A stretch of 14,515 nt of DNA from Nitrososphaerota archaeon (GTDB lineage: Archaea; Thermoproteota; Nitrososphaeria; Nitrososphaerales; Nitrososphaeraceae): positions 1 through 14,515 of the forward strand of contig VBPR01000028.1 of the NCBI GenBank assembly GCA_005877345.1, given 5' to 3'. Below are positions 1 to 7,097 of this stretch, piece by piece. Below the pieces are notes generated by a model. The model was not told the origin of the DNA. It saw nothing but the letters and a program-made list of their open reading frames with translations, and ran no database searches. A program made the translations under genes and the position numbers. Every line of letters begins with the position of its first letter. Position 1 is the stretch's first letter.

Positions 1-122
1 CACTCAATACTTTAATACGATTACAATCCCGAAGGCCGAAAACCTGCATATTAAATTTATTGCCTATACTTACGAATTCATCTTTCTTATCCAAATAAAT
101 CTTGAGATACTAAAGAAACTGA

Positions 123-130
123 TTAAATAC
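123..130 (+). promoter_or_regulatory. TATA-like element for the phosphoesterase
   Basis: TTAAATAC lies 23-30 nt before the TTG start at 153, the spacing expected for a leaderless archaeal transcript. The same octamer occurs before the alcohol dehydrogenase at 2936. A second candidate, ATATATAA at 143-150, would instead suit the ATG at 201. Confidence 0.4.
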
Positions 131-152
131 CAATAGAATTAGATATATAATC

Positions 153-1100
153 TTGGTCTCACATTATCTTCTCTTTTATATCGGCTTGTCCTTACTACCT
201 ATGATTCCTCAGTATACATATTCAAGTTTATTTAATCTCGCAGCTGTCGGAGACTGGGGATGCAATGTTGATTCCAGGAACACTTTAAAAAATATTTTAA
301 GTAAGAAACCGGAACTAATTCTTGCACTGGGAGACCTCTCGTACCAGAGAACTGCAGAATGCTGGCTTGATATAATTTCTTCTGTAGATAACATAATTAG
401 GATAGTTCGAGGAGATCACGACAATGATTTTCGTACTAGTCAATATATGACGCATTTTAACATGTCAAGCGAATTTTATTCGTTTAATCACCTCAATATA
501 CATTTTCTGATTATGTCCACAGAATTACCATATGAATTAGGTTCTAAACAATATGAATTTGTCAAGTCAGATTTAGAAAACATATCAAAAAATTCGACCA
601 TCGACTGGATAATAATCGCATACCATCAACCTGCTTATATTTCTCCAAATGATTGTAAAGGGTGTGGTCCAAGGGTAACTCTAAGAGATGTGTACCATCC
701 TTTGTTTGATAAATATAATGTGGATGTGGTATTACAAGCGCATAGTCATAATTATGAAAGAACTTATCCAATATTATACAACAACAAGGATTCAGAGAAT
801 CCTATAATAGTCAATTCAAACAAAAACAATTACAATTACGATATTAACAAATTTCATGGAACCATCTTTGCTACTGTTGGAACTGGCGGAGGAGAACTTC
901 ATAATTTTGAAGTAAAAATTCCTTATATTGTAACACAGTATCGAGGTTTTGGTTTCTTGAACTTAGAGTTGACAAACAACAGCACAAGATTAAATTGCAC
1001 CTTCTATAGTAACGATGGAACTTTATCAGACAACTTTATTATTGACAAATCAGTCAACGCACAAGCTAATCAGGTTTACAAAGCTAATCCTTCAGATTAG
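153..1100 (+). CDS. Secreted PAP-like metallophosphoesterase
   Basis: Probable exported calcineurin-like phosphoesterase related to purple acid phosphatases, hydrolysing phosphate esters outside the membrane. The five metal-site blocks appear in order: D34-W-G36 (GDWGC), G60-D61-L-S-Y64, G87-D88-H89-D90, Y157-H158 (AYHQP) and A196-H197-S-H199-N-Y-E-R. The family normally has GNH(D/E) and GHxH, so N to D at 88 and G to A at 196 are unusual; the metal-binding histidines remain. The N terminus has a hydrophobic stretch (about residues 5-18) that fits a signal peptide. The start is TTG at 153; an in-frame stop at 120-122 blocks extension and no upstream ATG exists. The ATG at 201 is an alternative but would lose most of the hydrophobic segment. 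A TATA-like TTAAATAC at 123-130 sits about 27 nt before the TTG. Family assignment is firm; the substrate is unknown. Confidence 0.88.
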   Translation: MVSHYLLFYIGLSLLPMIPQYTYSSLFNLAAVGDWGCNVDSRNTLKNILSKKPELILALGDLSYQRTAECWLDIISSVDNIIRIVRGDHDNDFRTSQYMTHFNMSSEFYSFNHLNIHFLIMSTELPYELGSKQYEFVKSDLENISKNSTIDWIIIAYHQPAYISPNDCKGCGPRVTLRDVYHPLFDKYNVDVVLQAHSHNYERTYPILYNNKDSENPIIVNSNKNNYNYDINKFHGTIFATVGTGGGELHNFEVKIPYIVTQYRGFGFLNLELTNNSTRLNCTFYSNDGTLSDNFIIDKSVNAQANQVYKANPSD

Positions 1101-1184
1101 TAAATATATGTTTCACCGAATAAGTCAAGGAAATAGGCCGTGCTAAATTTGGAATGAAAAATCCAGCTACATAGACTATGATTT

Positions 1185-1202
1185 GGATCCGAATTGTTAA
1201 CA
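1185..1202 (+). repeat. 18-bp direct repeat, copy 1
   Basis: GGATCCGAATTGTTAACA occurs here and again, identically and in the same orientation, at 2507-2524. Weaker similarity continues downstream (TTCCCA, then CCGA about 3-4 nt later), suggesting a diverged repeat of roughly 40 bp. The two copies bracket the broken nitroreductase and the Usp gene. The core ends in the palindrome TGTTAACA. Confidence 0.75.
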
Positions 1203-1228
1203 TTATGGTTCCCAATGGCCGAAGACCC

Positions 1229-1257
1229 ATGGATTCAATTGTACATTTAGAATCCAT
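1229..1257. terminator. Hairpin between convergent genes
   Basis: ATGGATTC (1229-1236) and GAATCCAT (1250-1257) form a perfect 8-bp inverted repeat around a 13-nt loop, followed by TTTT. It lies between the convergent phosphoesterase and the nitroreductase relic, so it could help end transcription. Archaeal terminators usually rely on T tracts rather than hairpins, so this is tentative. Confidence 0.3.
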
Positions 1258-1299
1258 TTTGGTTCACCAGATAAGCCTACTAATTGAGATTCAAGTGTT

Positions 1300-1855
1300 T
1301 CAATTTAATTCAAAATAGATAAACAAAATGAACCTCCCTTGGGGTGAAAGGTTACCATATTTGCTATAGTAACCAAGCTTTGAAATATCAATCCTCTCAA
1401 ACTTTTCCGGTCGTTCAGCTGGATATCCCAATGTGATTATACCTATTAGTTTGACATATTCGGGTAAGTTTAGAATTTTTGATACTTTTTGGTTTTCAAA
1501 CGCACCTACAAAACTAGCTTCAATTCCTTCGTTTATTGAAGTGAGTAATACGAGCATAGAGGCAAAGCCACCATCTATAATACTATAGAAGTCTTTTCCT
1601 CTGTCACCATATCGACCTACAGACCTGGAAATACTAGAGCAGACTACTATCAATAGGTCAGCGTCATAAATCTGGCTTTGTCCCAAATCGGTTTTGCCTA
1701 ATTTCGATTTTATTGAGGGATCTTTTTCAATGATAAATTCTTGAACCTGTGTATGCCCAGGACTAGGGATCATGAGCATTTTCGATCAACTTAGTGATAA
1801 TGTAGTTCGGAATAGGTTTGTCAAGCTGCTTTCTAAGCACTTCATAGAATTCCAT
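1300..1855 (-). pseudogene. Nitroreductase-family pseudogene (frameshift plus internal deletion)
   Basis: Remnant of an FMN-dependent nitroreductase. The long open part (1779 to 1300) carries the second half of the FMN site, RYGDRGKDFYSIIDGGFAS, then GAFENQKVSKILNLPEYVK, GIITLGYP and ERPEKFERI. It begins abruptly at the usual APSPGHTQ region. The missing N terminus is present just upstream in another frame: from an ATG at 1855 the minus strand reads MEFYEVLRKQLDKPIPNYII, then TKLIENAHDP and a TAG. The frames meet near 1766-1771; the length between AH and PSPGHTQ fits loss of about 2 nt. The N-terminal part also lacks about six residues where the family has the FMN-phosphate motif RRSxR (it reads RKQLDKPIP). 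Two independent lesions make a functional enzyme unlikely. The ATG at 1779 is therefore probably not a genuine start. An intact family member lies at 12811-13323. Confidence 0.82.
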
Positions 1856-1964
1856 GAAAAAAAGATCGTGTTGTCTTCATATTTAGCCTCTTTCTAGTTA
1901 CATGGTATAGATCGTAGGATTACTTTTTAAGAACTATCGAGAAAAATAAAACAGGAAATCGATA

Positions 1965-2426
1965 ATGGATAAATTAGCGAGAAAGAAAACATTTTCCAAA
2001 GTTCTTGTAGCCATACATGAATCCAGTAAATCAGCAGATAAAGCAGTCGATTATGCAACTAGAATTGCTAAAGATTATAACGCAATACTGGTAGTCCTTT
2101 ACGTCGTCCGAACCCAGGCCAATTTAGATACTGTATCTCTTCCAAGTCATGTAATCGATTTTAAGAGGCAAGCGCAAGCATATCTTACTAAAATATCAGA
2201 AAAAATACACAAACACAGTGATACAGAGGATATTGTAAAAGTCAAAACCGAAATTATCGCTTCAATTAAAATCGCTGATGCCATAGTAGATTATGCCAAA
2301 GATAAACATATTGATTTAATTGTTGTTGGACCCAGAGGAAGATCCAAGCTTAAGAGTTTAGTACTAGGCAGTGTTACTTCAGATGTTGTAAGGCTAGCTA
2401 ATTGTCCGGTGCAATCAGGCGTCTAA
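1965..2426 (+). CDS. Universal stress protein (UspA family)
   Basis: Single-domain Usp of 153 residues, the usual length, expected to be a cytoplasmic homodimer binding ATP. The first strand is KVLVAIHES (residues 12-20), where most ATP-binding members have an Asp in place of His18. The nucleotide signature G-2x-G-9x-G-S is intact: G122, G125, G135, S136. The final strand begins NCPV (147-149), but the protein then ends QSGV instead of the usual hydrophobic tail such as LVVR/LIVK. Directly there, another frame opens into a very hydrophobic 30-codon stretch (2402-2494). A change of frame just after CPV would fuse a membrane helix to the protein. The start ATG follows an A/T-rich stretch containing TTTTTAAG at about 1925-1932. 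Function is inferred from family only. Confidence 0.9.
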   Translation: MDKLARKKTFSKVLVAIHESSKSADKAVDYATRIAKDYNAILVVLYVVRTQANLDTVSLPSHVIDFKRQAQAYLTKISEKIHKHSDTEDIVKVKTEIIASIKIADAIVDYAKDKHIDLIVVGPRGRSKLKSLVLGSVTSDVVRLANCPVQSGV

Positions 2427-2494
2427 TCCTTGTCTTAACTATAGTGATTCTAAGCGTCATCTTGGTAGCAGTCCTTTTGGGAAAAATTCAATGA
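2402..2494 (+). other. Overlapping 30-residue hydrophobic reading frame
   Basis: Starting at TTG 2402, out of frame with the Usp gene and overlapping its last 25 nt, 30 codons run to TGA at 2492-2494. The peptide reads LSGAIRRLILVL, TIVILSVILVAVLLGKIQ: two arginines, about 19 uninterrupted mostly I/L/V residues, then GK. This is the pattern of a single transmembrane helix with a positive-inside start. It may be a tiny membrane protein translated with usp, or a C-terminal anchor of Usp separated by a frameshift. It could also be chance. No ribosome-binding site was identified. Confidence 0.35.
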
Positions 2495-2506
2495 GCAAAA
2501 ATACAC

Positions 2507-2524
2507 GGATCCGAATTGTTAACA
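2507..2524 (+). repeat. 18-bp direct repeat, copy 2
   Basis: Second identical copy of GGATCCGAATTGTTAACA, 1322 bp downstream of copy 1 and in the same orientation. It is followed by ATTCCCATCCCGACGGGC, which resembles the sequence after copy 1. Confidence 0.75.
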
Positions 2525-2897
2525 ATTCCCATCCCGACGGGCTCAAAAAGAATTTCTTCTTATTTAGATCAAAAAAATTCCTAGTTTCAGAAATTCTAAT
2601 AATGTTTCGATTGAATATTCAATCTTATCCCGACGATCGAAGACTTTAGTTCTTTTCATGCAAATATCGTCGTGACATAAAAACATATTTCATAATTTAC
2701 ATATAATTTACATTAATATCCACCTTTACCAATGGACTATAACAAAACCATGGAATTACCATTTATGATTTACAAGACTATAATTAAAAATGCTTGTTAT
2801 GCATGAATGAGTAGACCAATAAAATTCTGCAAGAACTGGTCCACACGGATTTTGCAACAAATGTAAAATATAGCAAAGACAAAAAGGCGAATATTCC

Positions 2898-2905
2898 TTA
2901 AATAC
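2898..2905 (+). promoter_or_regulatory. TATA box for alcohol dehydrogenase
   Basis: TTAAATAC, followed by a second TTAAAT at 2906-2911, lies 31-38 nt before the ATG at 2936. This is a normal archaeal arrangement with a very short leader. A gene of probable bacterial origin thus has an AT-rich, host-like promoter. Confidence 0.55.
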
Positions 2906-2935
2906 TTAAATCGTATTATTTAAAAGCAGATTGTC

Positions 2936-4027
2936 ATGTCAACAACTCAGCTTGACTCTAAATCATATGGTCAGTATAACGCGAAGGCTTATTCGGCTGG
3001 AAGTCCAACATCGCCGCTTGCTCCAACCATAATCGCTCGACGGGATCCCGGCGAACAGGACGTTCGGCTAGAAATCCTTTTCTGTGGTATCTGCCACTCT
3101 GACCTACACCAAGTTAGAAATGAGTGGAGCGTTATGCCGACTGTCTATCCCTGCATTCCAGGCCATGAAATAATTGGTCGTGTCACACACGTCGGCTCTG
3201 CAGTCACAAAGTTCAAGCCCGGCGACATCGCTGCGGTTGGCTGCTTGGTTGACTCCGATGGCTCCTGCCCCGAATGTCATGCTGGTCTCGAACAATTCTG
3301 TCCCAACATGATTCTCACCTATAACTCACCCGACGTGCACCTAGGAGGTATGACCTATGGTGGTTACTCTGAGAGCATCGTCGTTAAGGAACACTTTGTC
3401 TTTAGTGTCCCTTCCAATCTCGACCTCGCCGGAGCCGCTCCACTGCTCTGTGCCGGAATCACTACATACTCACCCATGCGTCACTGGGGAGTTACGAAGG
3501 GTAAGAAGGTTGGTGTGGTTGGTCTTGGCGGACTGGGTCACATGGCCGTGAAGTTTGCTCATGCCCTTGGAGCACACACCGTTGTCTTTACCACCTCACC
3601 TAACAAGAAGGATGATGCGCTTTCGCTGGGCGCCGAAGAAGTTGTCCTTTCCCACGATGCTGACCAGATGAACAAGCACGCCAGTAGTTTTGACTTTATC
3701 CTCGACGCTGTTTCCGCTGAGCACGACGTCAACGCCTATGTACAACTACTCAGCCGTGACGGCAACATCACCCTTGTCGGCGGTGTAGATAAGCCTCACG
3801 CCGTCTCTGCCTTTGGACTTTTGCTCAAGCGTCGCAGCATTTCCGGCTCGGTCATAGGTAGTATCGTCGAAACGCAGGAGATGCTCGACTTTTGCGGCAA
3901 ACACAACATTGCTGCAGACGTCGAAGTCATCCCAATCCAGAAGGTCAACGAGGCTTATGAGAGACTACTCAAGTCTAATGTAAAGTATCGTTTCTCCATT
4001 GATATGAAATCTCTTAAATCCAGTTAA
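2936..4027 (+). CDS. Zinc-dependent NADP alcohol/aldehyde dehydrogenase, YahK/CAD type
   Basis: Medium-chain dehydrogenase of 363 residues, very close in layout to E. coli YahK and bacterial cinnamyl-alcohol-dehydrogenase-type enzymes, which reduce aldehydes with NADPH. Catalytic zinc ligands are C53 (GICHSD), H77-E78 (PGHE) and C172 (LLCAGITTYSP). The structural-zinc loop VDSDGSCPECHAGLEQFC keeps C111, C114 and C122 but has Asp108 where YahK has the first Cys. The Rossmann motif GLGGLG is at 196-201, and FTTSPNKK (218-225) suits NADP. The C-terminal signature NEAYERLLKSNVKYRF is complete. GC content is visibly higher than in flanking genes (33 of 60 bases at 3541-3600), with many C/G-ending codons, which points to horizontal acquisition, probably from bacteria. 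It stands alone, with its own TATA box. Confidence 0.93.
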   Translation: MSTTQLDSKSYGQYNAKAYSAGSPTSPLAPTIIARRDPGEQDVRLEILFCGICHSDLHQVRNEWSVMPTVYPCIPGHEIIGRVTHVGSAVTKFKPGDIAAVGCLVDSDGSCPECHAGLEQFCPNMILTYNSPDVHLGGMTYGGYSESIVVKEHFVFSVPSNLDLAGAAPLLCAGITTYSPMRHWGVTKGKKVGVVGLGGLGHMAVKFAHALGAHTVVFTTSPNKKDDALSLGAEEVVLSHDADQMNKHASSFDFILDAVSAEHDVNAYVQLLSRDGNITLVGGVDKPHAVSAFGLLLKRRSISGSVIGSIVETQEMLDFCGKHNIAADVEVIPIQKVNEAYERLLKSNVKYRFSIDMKSLKSS

Positions 4028-4370
4028 GCGAGCATACTTCTGTGGCCTTTAAAGCTTCATAATCCTCCTTACTAGTATCAAGAACTCACTTTTAGAACCG
4101 ATGGAATCTTCGATACCGACGAAACCGGGCCAACGTCTTATGCTCCATCAAAAATGCTTTTGAATCCCTTTAATAGTGAGCCTGGAAATCGAGTCAAAAA
4201 TGGTTCACAAACCTCCGGGCCAGGTGTCCTATTGTACAGGTCTTTCCGACCTACCATATAGTCAACAATAGAACAAGACAAAAGAACACAAAAGATCAGG
4301 CCGTTTATTAACACGCATTTTGAGACGCAACATTCATACATCCTTTCTACATAAATAGAGTAGAAATGAT
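4028..4370. other. Intergenic region after alcohol dehydrogenase
   Basis: No gene is supported. An 82-codon minus-strand frame (4386-4138) overlaps the start of the next gene and has no known motif. A small hairpin, AGGTC/GACCT with a 5-nt loop, lies at 4238-4252. TACATAAATA at 4349-4358 is TATA-like but lies only 13-22 nt before the next start codon. Confidence 0.5.
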
Positions 4371-4565
4371 TTGTTAGAAAAGACACTGAAAAGTATTGAG
4401 CCCCTTATATCAAGCAGTGAAAAGAATTCAAGATTTTGTGTAGGATGTGGAGAACCTGCAACCAATTTAGTCAAGTATAGTACTGACGGAGCGGTAATAT
4501 TGGAGAAATATTGTGATAAATGTGCCAAAGCAATTGAAGATAGTTCGCCAAAGTATGCCAATTAA
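4371..4565 (+). CDS. Small zinc-ribbon protein
   Basis: A 64-residue protein with two CxxC knuckles: C23-V-G-C26 (FCVGCGEPA) and C48-D-K-C51 (KYCDKCAKAIED), 21 residues apart, which should bind one Zn. The spacer (TNLVKYSTDGAVILEKY) reads as a beta-hairpin, as in zinc ribbons. The start is TTG at 4371; an in-frame TAG at 4356-4358 limits extension and there is no in-frame ATG. The preceding ATG at 4366 is in another frame and stops after three codons. Function is unknown; such proteins often bind nucleic acid or a protein partner. Confidence 0.68.
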   Translation: MLEKTLKSIEPLISSSEKNSRFCVGCGEPATNLVKYSTDGAVILEKYCDKCAKAIEDSSPKYAN

Positions 4566-5283
4566 AGTTAGCCATAAGTAGTTATATCATAAAAAGTACC
4601 TCTTAGAAGCCTTAATTAGAAACTTCTAGCTGAACTTCCCTATGTGGCATGTTAAAATCCTGGAGACCATTGTTACTAATTCTGATAAAACAATAAACGA
4701 TTGATAATTGTATTTATTGCGCTTAGTTCTATCTTCTGGAAGGTACTCCAGCCGAAGCTGGAAATGGGATGCTCTATTGTTACATCATCATGTAATTGAT
4801 ACTTGTATATAGGATACTACATCAATACTTACTGGTTCAAGTCTTAATTCAGTTTACGATGGAAAATTAGATGGAGTTGCTCCATATTGTTCATATAGTG
4901 AGGAATACTATGCAGGTACAATTTCCTCTAGCCCGTATATTACTTGATGTGCAACAAAATTACGGTTTTACTTTTCTATTTTATTATTCTTTAATGACTA
5001 ATATTGATTATATTTAGATCGTAAATGGATTACAATATACATGTAAACTCAATTTGTAGCATTGACCCCATTTGAAAGATCCTAGTTTCACCTCCAGAAA
5101 TAAAGGTTAGAAAGTCAAGTAGGCTGTAAAAAATACATAATGACGCGTCTTGCATAATAGTATCAAAAAATGTTACTAAAAGTATGATATAATTTGTATC
5201 GCAATGTTTTAAATTTGAGACTAGGAATAGATTTCATTAGGGCTAAAATCAAATTCTAAACCTAAAGATGAATCTTTATTTTA
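4566..5283. other. Gene-poor AT-rich stretch
   Basis: About 700 bp without a convincing gene. The only protein-like signal is the 44-codon fragment at 4813-4947. The rest is short, interrupted frames on both strands; no tRNA or structured RNA was recognised. It may be an eroded gene region. Confidence 0.5.
4813..4947 (+). pseudogene. Possible relic of a coding sequence
   Basis: Between TAG at 4810 and TGA at 4945, 44 codons read as protein-like sequence rich in S, Y, D and G (LNSVYDGKLDGVAPYCSYSE, then EYYAGTISSSPY). There is no start codon at its head. Reading the same frame back past the TAG gives a less natural sequence. It could be the tail of a lost surface protein. No family is recognised and chance is possible. 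Confidence 0.25.
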
Positions 5284-5583
5284 TCAAGTTCTGTAGTAAA
5301 TCCTTTTGAATATTACTTGTTGCGTCCTGGGCATTGAGTTTAGATGTGTTTTGATAGCCTGAATAACACAATCAACTGCTTCCTTATCTGCAAATTGGAA
5401 CTTTAGTTTACCATATTCATCTTTAATCAACTTGATACGTTTGCAGCCTGGATCATTACATATTTCTTTTGCAGTTGTTCCGACACGATTTGCCCATTTA
5501 TCGAAGGTATTAGGATCTGCATTACTTGCTAAATCCCTCAAATGTTTTTGGATATCAACAAGTCCCTTAACATCTGCACCCAT
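5284..5583 (-). CDS. Hypothetical protein, 99 residues
   Basis: Soluble, charged protein of unknown family. The N-terminal half is predicted helical (VDIQKHLRDLASNADPNTFD). A central C42-x4-C47 pair (ICNDPGCKRI) precedes a beta-like segment (KLIKDEYGKLKFQFADKEAV). A further helix ends in basic, aromatic FKRIYYRT. No signal peptide or membrane segment is seen. The ATG at 5583 is preceded on the minus strand by CTATTAATAAGG about 25-35 nt upstream, a plausible TATA box. It is divergent from the serine peptidase and not in an operon. Composition and codon use match the neighbours, so it is probably a genuine gene. Confidence 0.65.
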   Translation of the reverse strand: MGADVKGLVDIQKHLRDLASNADPNTFDKWANRVGTTAKEICNDPGCKRIKLIKDEYGKLKFQFADKEAVDCVIQAIKTHLNSMPRTQQVIFKRIYYRT

Positions 5584-5893
5584 ATTGATGAATTGAGTTT
5601 GTAGCCTTATTAATAGTAGGGCATTCTGTCATCGGCCGTGACACAGTAACATTGGTAAAGTAATATTTCTGATTATTTCTTCAACTGTTACTTATAATGG
5701 ATTCAATTCGTAACGCATGAGCCTTGTAAACCAATCAGATACTTCAATTCTTCGGATACTCATTACCAAAAATATGAGAAAGTACTTAATTATTATGCCA
5801 GAATTTCTAGTGTGAAAAAAATCTAGGAAATCAGCCTCAAAACATAAAGTCTGGACTATAAGGTTATTAAATTGCGTAACAGTATACTGTTTG
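5584..5893. other. Divergent intergenic region before the peptidase
   Basis: Holds promoters for the genes on either side. A 32-codon ORF (5717-5815, MSLVNQSDTSILRILI...) has ACTTATAATGG at about 5689-5699 at a suitable TATA distance, but no recognisable domain. It may be spurious or a micro-protein. Confidence 0.4.
5863..5872 (+). promoter_or_regulatory. TATA box for the serine peptidase
   Basis: GTTATTAAAT lies 22-31 nt before the ATG at 5894, fitting a leaderless transcript. Confidence 0.45.
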
Positions 5894-6775
5894 ATGATGG
5901 AAGCTGATAAGTTCAATGCAGTTAAGGATGCAACAGTGGCGATAGGTATTGCCAACAAGGATACCAAAGATGTCATAACTAGTTTTGGTACAGGTTTTTT
6001 CATTGGCGGTGAATACATTGTCAGCTCGGCACATATTTTTAGTCAATGTATTAAATATAATGCTCAGTATAAGGATAAGAAAAATAGTATGAGAGGAATA
6101 TATTCTGCATTCAATATTACCACAAAAGGAGATCAGTTAGAGTTTAACACATATCACATAATAAAGGCGATCAGACTTCCCCCTGTTAAAGAAGTTAGGG
6201 GATTTATAGGATCGCTAGACCTAGATATAGGGATAGGAAAGCTAAATCATCATTCAGATAATTTCTTACATATCAAGGAACCCGGCGAATTGAAACTTTA
6301 CGATGAGATTGTAATATGTGGCTATCCGAGTGGAAGAGTATCGCTGGTTCTGTACAGAAATAATCATGGAGATGGAATGGGAATCCATTTGCGCCCCATA
6401 ATTCAATTTGGACGTATTGCGGGATTAATGCCAGATGATGACAGTAAAAGTAACAATCCATGGGGAATACAAACGGATATCGTTGCCATGGGAGGCTCAA
6501 GCGGTTCGCCTATTATAGATCCGAGGAGTGGAGAAGTAGTAGGTATGGCACAGCAAGTAATTGCAACGATGACTACCGTCGGCAAGGATGGAATGCCATC
6601 AAACCTATATGAGTTGACTAAAGGTCCATTGTATGGAATAGCTCCAATAGGATTAGCTTACGGCGTTACCAATCAGATATTATCCCCCCTTCCGAATATT
6701 TCCAAAAATTATTTTGAAAAAGGTCACCAGCCGGACTATTTATTTGAAAATACGGGAATTATAGAACTTTTCTGA
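5894..6775 (+). CDS. Trypsin-like serine peptidase, cytoplasmic
   Basis: Chymotrypsin-fold protease domain (family S1, HtrA-like core) of about 293 residues. Catalytic triad candidates, numbered from the ATG at 5894: H47 in IVSSAHIF; D109 or D111 in SLDLDIGIGKL; S203 in GGSSGSP, matching the G-x-S-G-S-P consensus. GTGFFIG (33-39) is the usual strand before the His, and GEVVGMAQQV after the Ser is also typical. No signal peptide, membrane helix or PDZ domain is seen; the C-terminal tail (from about 265) is short and unassigned. The protein thus seems to act inside the cell, unlike most HtrA relatives. A TTG at 5891 and a second ATG at 5897 are alternative starts. Substrate is unknown; quality control or regulated cleavage is possible. 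All triad positions are present, so activity is plausible. Confidence 0.85.
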   Translation: MMEADKFNAVKDATVAIGIANKDTKDVITSFGTGFFIGGEYIVSSAHIFSQCIKYNAQYKDKKNSMRGIYSAFNITTKGDQLEFNTYHIIKAIRLPPVKEVRGFIGSLDLDIGIGKLNHHSDNFLHIKEPGELKLYDEIVICGYPSGRVSLVLYRNNHGDGMGIHLRPIIQFGRIAGLMPDDDSKSNNPWGIQTDIVAMGGSSGSPIIDPRSGEVVGMAQQVIATMTTVGKDGMPSNLYELTKGPLYGIAPIGLAYGVTNQILSPLPNISKNYFEKGHQPDYLFENTGIIELF

Positions 6776-6851
6776 TTTCATTTAATTTAAAATTCGTAAT
6801 CTAGGTATCCATGGAATATCAAAAGTAAGATTTGACAAGAATCATACCTGC

Positions 6852-7097
6852 ATGGATAGTGCAATTGAGCACTTAATTGATGACGATGGCATTCATGAGG
6901 GCAGACTCGTAACTCGAAAGGATATAGTGTCAAACTTATACAGTAGAATTTTGTGCAAGGTAATAATACTTGGTCCAAACAACACCTGGGACTACGGAGC
7001 AGATATTAAAATAGTTACAATTCATGGGATTGATTATCTCAAAACAGACTCAAACCCAATTCCCTGTGATAAGATCGGGAATCTACCAGAATTTTAG
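6852..7097 (+). CDS. DUF3892-like small protein
   Basis: An 81-residue protein resembling DUF3892 proteins. It has the opening IDDDGIHEGRLVTRKDIVSNL, where many members have a D-G-x-I start followed by an R-x-x-V/I helix. A middle beta segment is followed by the characteristic end VTIHGIDYLKTDSN and then IPCDKIGNLPEF, matching the YLRT-D-x-x-D-N-L-x-x-LP consensus as I remember it. The molecular function of this family is not known. It starts at ATG 6852, 76 nt after the peptidase on the same strand, so co-transcription is possible. ATTTAATTTAAAA just after the peptidase stop could also serve as its own promoter. Confidence 0.65.
   Translation: MDSAIEHLIDDDGIHEGRLVTRKDIVSNLYSRILCKVIILGPNNTWDYGADIKIVTIHGIDYLKTDSNPIPCDKIGNLPEF

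Larger units (their letters stand above)
2427..2935. other. Intergenic region between usp and alcohol dehydrogenase
   Basis: No convincing gene. It contains the rest of the hydrophobic frame (to 2494), repeat copy 2 (2507-2524), a 52-codon ORF at 2491-2649 whose ATG overlaps the TGA of the hydrophobic frame (ATGA), and the promoter of the downstream gene. The 52-codon ORF runs through the repeat, has no recognisable motif, and is probably not a gene. The rest is AT-rich. Confidence 0.5.

Noticed and set aside
1300..1779. Intact 159-residue nitroreductase starting at 1779
   Set aside because: The true N-terminal sequence lies upstream in another frame, so this start is an artefact of a frameshift.
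2491..2649. 52-codon ORF overlapping the hydrophobic frame by ATGA
   Set aside because: It runs through the non-coding-looking direct repeat, has no motif and ends in random-looking sequence.
3357..3551. 64-codon frame inside the alcohol dehydrogenase
   Set aside because: It is an alternative-frame reading of a strongly supported gene.
4138..4386. 82-codon minus-strand frame
   Set aside because: It overlaps the start of the zinc-ribbon gene, has no recognisable motif and a composition unlike a soluble or membrane protein family.
4829..4846. tRNA T-arm-like GGTTCAAGTC
   Set aside because: The flanking five bases do not pair and no acceptor, D or anticodon arms could be found around it.
5692..6018. 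108-codon minus-strand frame with hydrophobic start
   Set aside because: Its first third is antisense to the well-supported serine peptidase and it has no family features.
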